Assembly (NCBI GenBank): GCA_011048585.1
Contig: DSDS01000070.1
Span: 1 to 14,218, forward strand
Length of the DNA: 14,218 nt
Source of the DNA: Desulfurivibrio alkaliphilus
Lineage (GTDB): Bacteria; Desulfobacterota; Desulfobulbia; Desulfobulbales; Desulfurivibrionaceae
Direction of reading: 5' to 3'
Within the stretch, counting starts at the first letter, position 1; each line of letters opens with the position of its first letter. Below the pieces are notes generated by a model, which did not search any database, was not told the origin of the DNA, and saw nothing but the letters and a program-made list of their open reading frames with translations. Below are positions 6,630 through 12,935 of the stretch, one piece after another. A program made the position numbers and the translations under genes.

Positions 6630-8549
6630 ATGCGTGAAATCGTCCTTGGCACTGCCGGTCATGTTGACCACGGCAAGACCAGTCTGGTCCGTGCCTTGAC
6701 CGGCATTGAAACTGATCGGCTCAAGGAGGAGAAGGTTCGGGGGATCACCATCGAGTTGGGTTTTGCCCATCTTGACCTGCCCTGCGGTCACCGCCTGGGG
6801 ATTGTCGATGTGCCCGGCCATGAACGCTTCGTTCGCAACATGGTGGCCGGGGCCGCCGGGATCGACCTGGTGGCCTTCGTGGTGGCGGCCGATGAGGGGA
6901 TTATGCCCCAGACCCGCGAACACTTCGAAATCTGCCGCCTGCTGGGGGTCCAGCGCGGCCTGGTGGTTATCACCAAACAGGACATGGTTGATCTGGAGTG
7001 GCTGGAGCTGGTGACCGACGAGGTGCGGGAGTTTCTCCGCGGCAGCTTTCTTGAGGACGCCCCCATCGTGCCGGTCTCCTCCACCACCGGCCAGGGGATC
7101 GACGAGGTTCGGCGGGTTTTGGACCAACTGGTGACGGCCAGTGATTTCAGCGAGGCCACCGGTCCCTTTCGCCTGCCGGTGGACCGGGTATTCTCCATGA
7201 AGGGTTTTGGGGCGGTGGTTACCGGCAGTTCCATCTCCGGGCGGATCTCCCTGGGGGATGAGGTTTGTTTCTATCCCCGGCTGGTCAGCGGCAAGATTCG
7301 GGGAATTCAGGTCCACGGCCAGGAGCGGAACGAGGTTGAGGCCGGCTATCGCACTGCGATCAATGTTCAGGGGGTGGACAAGGAGCAGATTCACCGGGGC
7401 GATGTGCTGGCCAGTCCCGATAGCCTGGCCTCCACCTACATGATCGACGCCGATTTTCTCTACCTTTCCGGTAACGATAAACCGTTGCAAAACCGCCGCC
7501 GGGTCCGGGTGCATGTGGGCACCGCCGAGGTAATGGGCCGGATCGCCCTGCTGGATGTCGAGGAGCTGCCGCCGGGTGAAACCGCCGCCGCCCAGCTGCT
7601 GCTGGAGGAGCCGGTCAGTGTCTGGCCCGGCGACCACTACGTGGTGCGGAGCTACTCCCCGGTCCACACCATCGGCGGCGGGGTGATCTGGAACTGTGCC
7701 CCCCCCAAACGCCGCCGTTTCAGCGAAAGCCAGCGGCAGGTCAACCGGGAAATTTTCAGTCTCTACCGCGAGGGGACCCCCGAGGACCTGGCCCTCTTTC
7801 ACCTGCGGGAGAGCGGAATTGCCGGCCTGACCCGCCGGGAACTGGCGGTGCGTCTGGGGATCTTCGGCAAGCGGCTGCAAAAGCTCCTTGAAAGGAGCAT
7901 TTCCGCCCGGCGCGTTTTGATCGTCGAGCCCGACAAGCAACGGATGATTGCCGTCGAAACCCTGGAAGGGCTGGTGGTGAAGGCGGAAAAGCTGCTGACC
8001 GATTTCCATGGCGAAAACCCCCTGAAGAGCGGCCTTTCCGCCGAGGAGCTGCGGGGCCGCCTGGCCCGCTCTCTTTCCGCCCGCCTCTTCCAGATCGTCC
8101 TGCAGGAGGCCGACAAGAAAGGGGTGCTGAAACAGGAGGGTTCACTGATTCGCCTGGCTTCCCACCAGGTGTCGCTGGCCGGCGACGCCGAAACCCTGCG
8201 CCGGGAACTGCTGGCGTTCTACCGGGCCGCCGGGCTCCAGGTCCCGACCATCCGGGAGACCATCGAGGCCCACGGCAAGTATCCCCAGGAGCTGGTTCGG
8301 GAGTTGCTGGTAGTGCTGGTCCGTGATGGCGAGCTGGTCAAGGTGAGCGAGGATCTCTACTACGATGCCGGGGTTTTGGACGCTCTGCGGGCCAAGCTGG
8401 TCGCTTTTCTCGCCGGCGAGGGGGAGATCGACGCGCCCCGTTTCAAGAATCTTACCGGTCTTACCCGCAAGTTCTCGATTCCCCTGCTGGAATACTTTGA
8501 TCGGGTCAAGCTGACCCTGCGTATCGGCGACGTGCGCCGGTTGCGCTAG
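6630..8549 (+). CDS. selB: Selenocysteine-specific translation elongation factor SelB
   Basis: Delivers selenocysteyl-tRNA(Sec) to UGA codons followed by a SECIS hairpin. The protein has 639 residues, a normal length. The EF-Tu-like GTPase domain has GHVDHGKT (10-17), the switch I motif RGITIE (37-42), DVPGHE (60-65) and TKQD (115-118) as the guanine-specificity motif. Two beta-barrel domains follow to about residue 340. The C-terminal half is helical, basic and fits the four winged-helix repeats that bind the SECIS RNA. The ATG at 6630 has no clear ribosome binding site, so it may rely on coupling with the hydrolase gene. The last gene of this operon, it meets the VKOR gene tail to tail. selA and selC are not in the window. 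Confidence 0.95.
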   Translation: MREIVLGTAGHVDHGKTSLVRALTGIETDRLKEEKVRGITIELGFAHLDLPCGHRLGIVDVPGHERFVRNMVAGAAGIDLVAFVVAADEGIMPQTREHFEICRLLGVQRGLVVITKQDMVDLEWLELVTDEVREFLRGSFLEDAPIVPVSSTTGQGIDEVRRVLDQLVTASDFSEATGPFRLPVDRVFSMKGFGAVVTGSSISGRISLGDEVCFYPRLVSGKIRGIQVHGQERNEVEAGYRTAINVQGVDKEQIHRGDVLASPDSLASTYMIDADFLYLSGNDKPLQNRRRVRVHVGTAEVMGRIALLDVEELPPGETAAAQLLLEEPVSVWPGDHYVVRSYSPVHTIGGGVIWNCAPPKRRRFSESQRQVNREIFSLYREGTPEDLALFHLRESGIAGLTRRELAVRLGIFGKRLQKLLERSISARRVLIVEPDKQRMIAVETLEGLVVKAEKLLTDFHGENPLKSGLSAEELRGRLARSLSARLFQIVLQEADKKGVLKQEGSLIRLASHQVSLAGDAETLRRELLAFYRAAGLQVPTIRETIEAHGKYPQELVRELLVVLVRDGELVKVSEDLYYDAGVLDALRAKLVAFLAGEGEIDAPRFKNLTGLTRKFSIPLLEYFDRVKLTLRIGDVRRLR

Positions 8550-8563
8550 AGTCCCACTGCGGC

Positions 8564-9526
8564 TTAAGGCAGGGAGCGGAGCAGCTCCAGATTGAAGGCC
8601 GGTGGCGGCGTTTCTTCCCCTTCGCAGATCTCCTCCTGCTGGTCCGTTTCGCAGCCTTCCTCGGTCGTTTCGTTGCCAAGTCCGTCCGGGATTGGCGCCA
8701 TCAGAGCGCCCGGGGTGGAGGTCAGCAGATAGGGGACCGTCCGGGCGCCAATTCCCGCCAGGAAGGCTCGGTTACGGAAGGAGATCTGGCGGATTTGCCA
8801 CAATTCGCGGAGGGTGGGCCGTTCCGGCTCGCCCCAGTTCAGGGTTTCCATGGCGGCGGCCAGGGATCCGGAAGTCGCCAGTTCCTGGTGGAACCGGAGG
8901 ATCACCGGTAGGTCGGCCCTTCTGAGGGCCAGGGGGTAAAGGGCCAGTTGCGGGTGCAGCTCCTCCCGCCGGGCCAGCTCCCGCAGTCTCTCAAGGCAGG
9001 AGGGGCAGGAGGGAGAGAAGAACAACTTAATCTCCGCGTCGCCGGAGCCGAAGGTCGGCACCGGCTCAAACTGTTGCCGCCCGAGCCCGCTTAGGGCGGC
9101 CACCAGGGTCAGGGTCCAGATCAGCAGGATGACGGTCAGGGCCTTGGAATCGGGCCGGAGCAGCCAGGCCGTTATTCCCAGCAGGCCGGCGACAATCAGG
9201 CAGCTTGCACAGGAAATGGTAAGGGCCTGGGCCCCTAGTAAAAACGCGCTGACCAGCAAGCCGGTGACCAGCCAGAGCAGCAGCAGCGATGAGGAATGGC
9301 GGCGGAACCGTTCCCGCTGGTTTTTCAGTTGCCTGCCGATCAGGAGCAGCGTCACTCCGAAAAAAAAGGCTCCGAACCAATAGAGATCGATCCCGAGGAA
9401 GGTTGTGCCCCGGAAAAGACGGCACCCCTCGGTAACGCAGAAGCCATCGGTAAGCCCCAGGGCGGAGAGCAGCGAGAAAACCATTCCCGCCATGGCGGTC
9501 AGCAAGGCAGTAAAATTTCTAATCAT
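8564..9526 (-). CDS. VKOR-thioredoxin fusion, disulfide-bond forming membrane protein
   Basis: A 320-residue inner membrane protein with the vitamin K epoxide reductase architecture known from cyanobacterial VKOR. It probably passes electrons from envelope thiols to quinone, in place of DsbB. About five hydrophobic segments occur (near residues 4-24, 44-64, 80-98, 101-122 and 128-148). The loop cysteines C30 and C35 precede the second segment, and the active-site CASC (C106, C109) starts the fourth. A thioredoxin-like domain follows with FFSPSCPSC (C174, C177), expected to face the periplasm. The end is an acidic tail with two further cysteines, which is unusual. The ATG at 9526 is preferred over a GTG at 9556 because AAGGGAAG precedes it and it starts a membrane segment. 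It is a single-gene unit. Confidence 0.85.
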   Translation of the reverse strand: MIRNFTALLTAMAGMVFSLLSALGLTDGFCVTEGCRLFRGTTFLGIDLYWFGAFFFGVTLLLIGRQLKNQRERFRRHSSSLLLLWLVTGLLVSAFLLGAQALTISCASCLIVAGLLGITAWLLRPDSKALTVILLIWTLTLVAALSGLGRQQFEPVPTFGSGDAEIKLFFSPSCPSCLERLRELARREELHPQLALYPLALRRADLPVILRFHQELATSGSLAAAMETLNWGEPERPTLRELWQIRQISFRNRAFLAGIGARTVPYLLTSTPGALMAPIPDGLGNETTEEGCETDQQEEICEGEETPPPAFNLELLRSLP

Positions 9527-9544
9527 GATCTTCCCTTTCCGCGG

Positions 9545-9572
9545 AGGGGCGACCAAGCAGTCGCCCCTTTTT
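9545..9572. repeat. GC-rich palindromic stem-loop in the VKOR leader
   Basis: Perfect 9-bp arms, AGGGGCGAC (9545-9553) and GTCGCCCCT (9560-9568), flank a 6-nt loop. On the plus strand the stem is followed by a short T run (9568-9572), so it resembles a small intrinsic terminator. No plus-strand gene ends just before it, however. On the minus strand it lies in the VKOR leader, just upstream of the ribosome binding site. AGGGGCGA-type palindromes are, to my recollection, a common dispersed repeat in deltaproteobacterial genomes, which is the likeliest explanation. Confidence 0.6.
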
Positions 9573-9780
9573 CGTTACCTGCCCGGATCCATGGAGTTCG
9601 CCCCTGTTGGGGAGTTCTCGGGGGCAGAGTTCGCAGTCTGGCAATTCCCCCCCGGCTTGTCAACCGTAATTTCCCGCCCCCAATTATTCTCCCCGATTCT
9701 AAGGGGTGGTTTTCTGATCGACATTCAGCCTGACCGACGCCTGGGATAAAGTTCGATACCGCAAGGAGTAATTTGTCAGG

Positions 9781-9813
9781 ACTCTCCTGGCGGGCTGTTT
9801 TTGCCGGGAGGGT
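9781..9813 (+). other. Imperfect stem-loop in the DUF2589 leader
   Basis: Arms 9781-9791 and 9803-9813 pair over 11 positions including two G-U pairs, with an 11-nt loop that includes a T run. It lies 67 bp before the first DUF2589 start codon. A long T tract does not follow, so it is not a good terminator. A role as mRNA leader structure is possible. Confidence 0.35.
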
Positions 9814-9879
9814 CGGTTGTGCCTTAATCGTTTGTTTTTGCATCCATTTGTCCCATTAATCAAGTTAAGGAGGTGAAGT

Positions 9880-10513
9880 ATGTACACGGGATTGATCGGC
9901 TCGGTTATTAACGCCCTCCTCCTGGATCGGATGATCGGGGGGCCGTTGCGGGCCATGATTACGGCCCAGGTTCAGGCGAGTAAAGCCTATGCCGAATTTT
10001 TGATGTCGGTCTGCAATCAAGGATGGCGAGGCGGTCAACGTTGAGTTTGAATGCGACGAGACCATCGTCGACAGCGAGGGGAACTACAAGGGGATCCTGA
10101 GAAAGACCATGCGGATTCCCCTGTTGGCGGCCATTACCCACCCCAATATCTGTATCGAGGAAGGCACTATCGATTTCGAGCTGGAGGTTTCCCAGTCGGA
10201 AGAGAGCTACTCGGAAACGGAGGGTTCCGGCGGATTCGAGGCCTCGTTGGGGTGGGGACCGTTCAGCGTCAAAGTGCACGGCAAGGTTTCGCATAAGTCC
10301 GAACAGACCCGCAAGACCGATACCCGGGCCAAATACTCCATCCATACATCCATCAAGAGGCAGGGGCCGCCGGAAGCCTTGATGCGGGTAATCGACTTCC
10401 TGACCGATGCCGCCACCAAGCCGGTGGTGTTGCCGGCCAATAAGGAATTGGCCAATACCGATAAACTGCCCACCGACACCGCCGCTGTGGTCATTCCGCC
10501 GGCCCAGGCTTAG
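9880..10513 (+). pseudogene. DUF2589-family protein, first of a pair, interrupted by one frameshift
   Basis: An uncharacterised DUF2589-family protein. ATG at 9880 follows the excellent ribosome binding site AAGGAGGTGAAGT. The first frame codes for a Gly-rich amphipathic start (IGGPLRAMITAQ at residues 19-30) and stops at 10044. The rest of the family domain lies one base ahead, open to the TAA-type end at 10513. Its parts include IPLLAAITHPNICIEE, GWGPFSVKVHGKVS and a C-terminal ALMRVIDFL. Reading GGTCTGC at 10009-10015 with one base removed joins the halves as SVAIKDGEA and gives 210 residues. The break is therefore a single-base insertion. A truncated product from ATG 10109 could still be made. 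No enzyme motif, signal peptide or membrane helix is evident; the fold is probably beta-rich. Function unknown. Confidence 0.7.
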
Positions 10514-10571
10514 GGGCGGAAGGCGCTGACCTCTCATCTGATTGGATTAAGCTGAGGAAACCAGAAGAGAT

Positions 10572-11193
10572 ATGTTCGGCCGAGAAAAAATGAACGCCCA
10601 GATGTTGACGGATATTACCCGGGGGATGCACCACGCCGTCAACACCACCGGGACCATGATCTCCCAGCAGTACGTGATGCTGCTGCAGCAGTTTTTCGGC
10701 ACCCAGGAGGATGGGAGCATAGCCGCCAAGATGGTCAAGGTGCAGATGGATGAAAAGCACGATATCCTGGTGCCCCTGATCCCCTGGTGCAACCCCAGGG
10801 GATCGCCCTGGAAAAGATGCGTTTTGAGTTTTCCATCAAGATTACGGAGAGTGAATTGAAGCGGGCCACCCACGAAGTTGACGGCCTGAATGCCGGCCGC
10901 ACGGCCTTCAAGGTGTTCCTCTCGCCCAGGGTGGGGCCGGGGAACAGCGGCGCGCGGACACTATCGATGTGGAGATGGTTTTTACCCGCTGTGAAGCCCC
11001 GGAAGGGATGGCGCGGCTGATTGAGCAGTATGCCAACATGGTTCAGCCTTTTAAGAGCGAAGGAGCGGCCGAGGGCGGGCCGGTGGGGTCTTTGATGGCC
11101 TCAGCCGGCCCGGAGGCCGGCGGTCCCAAGCCGAGACGCAACCTGAATGTTGTCAAAATGAATACCAAGGCCACGGCTGAAGTTAAAAAATAG
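10572..11193 (+). pseudogene. DUF2589-family protein, second of a pair, interrupted by two frameshifts
   Basis: A paralogue of the preceding gene, 58 nt downstream. The sequence continues through three frames. Frame one starts at ATG 10572 and leaves the family pattern at the CCCC run 10781-10784. Restoring one C gives LVPLIPLVQPQGIALEKM, as expected for the family. Frame two then continues (IKITESELKRATHEV, FKVFLSPR) until about 10950-10957. Restoring one G in GCGCGCGGAC lets frame three continue with TIDVEMVFTRCEAPEGMARL to the stop at 11193. Corrected length is 207 residues, close to its neighbour at 210. The C-terminus is a low-complexity Gly/Pro/Ala stretch ending in a lysine-rich tail. 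No catalytic motif is visible. Initiation at ATG 10590 is also possible. Confidence 0.65.
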
Positions 11194-11276
11194 AAATCGA
11201 CCGGGCCCTGTACGGACTTGTCGGGAGAGGGTGCTGCCATGGGCAATAACGCAATTTTTCCTGACATTTTTTTGTA

Positions 11277-11306
11277 TTGACAGGCTGCGGATTCAACTCC
11301 TATGAT
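11277..11306 (+). promoter_or_regulatory. Strong sigma70-type promoter of the cytochrome c peroxidase gene
   Basis: TTGACA (11277-11282) matches consensus fully and TATGAT (11301-11306) matches five of six, with an 18-nt spacer. Transcription would start near 11313, leaving a leader of about 110 nt before the ATG at 11422. The short palindrome ATGAGTCAT (11304-11312) overlaps the expected start region and could be a regulator site. Confidence 0.7.
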
Positions 11307-11421
11307 GAGTCATTGAGCTTTGTTCAGGTGTCGAGCGCAATTTCATTAATCAGGCATTTTTAGTCAGGCTATGTTGCGGCGACTTGCAGACCTAAACACC
11401 TTAGAATGGAGGAAGAATCCG

Positions 11422-12666
11422 ATGAAGAAAATTATCCGCAACTCCCTGCTGTTTTTCCCGGTAACCATGCTGGGAGCGTTGCCGGCGATGGCCGCCCAGA
11501 CTCCCCTGGAGAGCCTGGGTAAAAAGCTCTACTTCGATCGCTCCATGTCGAGCCCTTCCAACCAGTCCTGCGCCGTATGTCATGAAGGCAGCAGCGGTTT
11601 TGTCAGTCCGTTTCCCGGCATCAACAAGGAGGGGGCGGTGGTTCCCGGGGCGGTGAAACAGCGCTTCGGCAACCGGCGGCCGCCCACCGCTGCCTATGCC
11701 GGCGACAGCCCGATCTTTGATTATGTTTACGACCAGGAGTCGGGAGAGTGGATGTTTGCCGGGGGGATGTTCTGGGATGGCCGGGCCACCGGCTGGGTAA
11801 CCGGTGATCCTTTGGCCGATCAGGCCATGGGGCCGTTCCTTAATCCGGTGGAACAGAATCTGCCCAGCCAGGAAGCGGCCTGTATGATCGTGGCCCAGGC
11901 CAATTATGCCTATCTCTATCAGGAGGCTTTTGGCAAGCCAATCATGTGCAATATCTATGACGATGACGGCAATTTGACGGCTTATAAAGATTTTGCCCGG
12001 GCCATCGCCGCCTTTGAGCGCTCGGAAGAGGTCAGCCCCTTTGATTCCAAGTTTGATTTTGTCATGGCGGGAATGGCGGAGTTCACCCCCCTGGAGGCCC
12101 AGGGCTGGGAACTGTTCAACGGTGACCGGGCCATGTGCTCGGCCTGTCATCCGGCCCCCCTGTTCACCGATTTCACCTATGACAACCTGGGAGTACCACG
12201 GAATCCCGCCAACCCCTTCTACGAGATGGATATGGTCTATGTTGACGGTCAGCCCATCAATCCCGAAGGGGCGGACTGGGTCGATCCCGGCCTGGCCGGC
12301 TTCCTGGCAACCCTGCCGGCAGGCTGGTTCGCCGAAAGGGGGCTGGACAAGGAGGCGGCGGTGGCGGAAAGCTACGGTAAACACAAGGTTCCCACCCTGC
12401 GCAATGTCGATAAACGGCCGGGGCCGGGTTTTACCAAGGCGTTTATGCATAACGGCGTCTTCAAAAGCCTGCCCGAGGTTGTTGAGTTTTACAATCAACG
12501 GGACGCGATGATAGCCGCCGGCACCCTTGAGCCGGAAGTTTGGGAAAACATGAACGAAGATGAACTGGGTAATCTCGGCCTCTCGGCTGCGGAGGAAGCG
12601 GCACTGGTCGCCTTCATGCAGACCCTCTCCGATGGTTATCGGCCGCCCAGGCCGGGGCAGAAGTAA
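11422..12666 (+). CDS. Periplasmic di-heme cytochrome c peroxidase (CcpA/MauG family)
   Basis: Probably reduces hydrogen peroxide in the periplasm using electrons from small c-type cytochromes. The 414-residue precursor begins with a signal peptide: MKK, a hydrophobic core, and cleavage likely after AMA (about residue 25). Two c-type haem sites are present, CAVCH (C50, C53, H54) and CSACH (C239, C242, H243), in the usual order of an N-terminal electron-transfer or peroxidatic haem and a second haem. Family features include FWDGRA (117-122), a following LNPVEQN where MauG-type enzymes have NPxEM, and FMHNGVF near the C-terminus. A longer open frame exists upstream, but ATG 11422 has GGAGG 9 nt before it and starts the signal peptide. 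It is a single-gene unit with its own promoter and terminator. A MauG-like oxidase activity cannot be excluded. Confidence 0.9.
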   Translation: MKKIIRNSLLFFPVTMLGALPAMAAQTPLESLGKKLYFDRSMSSPSNQSCAVCHEGSSGFVSPFPGINKEGAVVPGAVKQRFGNRRPPTAAYAGDSPIFDYVYDQESGEWMFAGGMFWDGRATGWVTGDPLADQAMGPFLNPVEQNLPSQEAACMIVAQANYAYLYQEAFGKPIMCNIYDDDGNLTAYKDFARAIAAFERSEEVSPFDSKFDFVMAGMAEFTPLEAQGWELFNGDRAMCSACHPAPLFTDFTYDNLGVPRNPANPFYEMDMVYVDGQPINPEGADWVDPGLAGFLATLPAGWFAERGLDKEAAVAESYGKHKVPTLRNVDKRPGPGFTKAFMHNGVFKSLPEVVEFYNQRDAMIAAGTLEPEVWENMNEDELGNLGLSAAEEAALVAFMQTLSDGYRPPRPGQK

Positions 12667-12699
12667 ATCCAGATTCTGTTCCCGCCCCATTTTGTGGCA

Positions 12700-12742
12700 A
12701 ATCAGGCTCCGCATCTTATGGTGTGGAGCCTGATTTTTTTTT
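12700..12742 (+). terminator. Rho-independent terminator after the peroxidase gene
   Basis: Arms AATCAGGCTCC (12700-12710) and GGAGCCTGATT (12725-12735) pair perfectly over 11 bp. Four more pairs including wobbles reduce the loop to about 6 nt. A run of nine T residues (12734-12742) follows. This is a strong terminator 33 bp after the stop codon. Confidence 0.9.
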
Positions 12743-12770
12743 CGCGGCCGGCTGCAAAGAGGGTTGCCGA

Positions 12771-12800
12771 TTGCCAAAGGTCGGGCCGATAGGCTAGAAT
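12771..12800 (+). promoter_or_regulatory. Probable sigma70-type promoter of hflX with an overlapping inverted repeat
   Basis: TTGCCA (12771-12776) and TAGAAT (12795-12800) each match five of six consensus bases and are 18 nt apart. An imperfect inverted repeat flanks the -10 box: GGTCGGGCCGA (12779-12789) and TCGGCCGACC (12807-12816), identical apart from one extra G. This could be an operator. The leader to hflX would be about 100 nt and is preceded by the peroxidase terminator, so hflX is transcribed separately. Confidence 0.55.
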
Positions 12801-12935
12801 GCCGGCTCGGCCGACCTGCAAGGGCGTAACCGAACAGTGGCCCCGGTTTCGACAGATCCGTCCGGAGTTATGAAAGATTAGCAAACCAAAGGGAGACCTT
12901 GAACCATCGCAACATTAAGCGGTTATATCGCCGGG

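Larger units (their letters stand above)
9527..9879. other. Intergenic region between VKOR and the DUF2589 pair
   Basis: This 353-bp stretch lies between divergent genes. It contains two stem-loops, listed separately (9545-9568 and 9781-9813), and a GC-rich middle of low complexity. A strong ribosome binding site, AAGGAGGTGAAG, ends at its right edge and serves the first DUF2589 gene. No convincing promoter pair for that gene was identified. A 28-codon frame at 9773-9859 starting with TTG after AAGGAG was considered and not called. Confidence 0.6.

Noticed and set aside
6624..8009. Long minus-strand open frame opposite selB
   Set aside because: It is an antisense shadow of a GC-rich coding gene with no family motifs and biased composition.
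8550..8563. A terminator between selB and the VKOR gene
   Set aside because: The 14-nt gap has no hairpin and no T run.
9773..9859. A 28-codon TTG-started peptide after AAGGAG
   Set aside because: The ribosome binding site is only 4 nt from the start and the frame overlaps a stem-loop; there is nothing recognisable in the peptide.
9880..10513. Selenocysteine readthrough or a programmed frameshift in the DUF2589 gene
   Set aside because: The stop lies out of frame with the rest of the domain, so readthrough would not help. No classic slippery site is seen, and the neighbour gene has two more indels of a different kind.
11401..12777. Long minus-strand open frame opposite the cytochrome c peroxidase
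   Set aside because: The plus-strand gene has a signal peptide and two haem motifs; the antisense frame runs through the terminator and has no recognisable domain.
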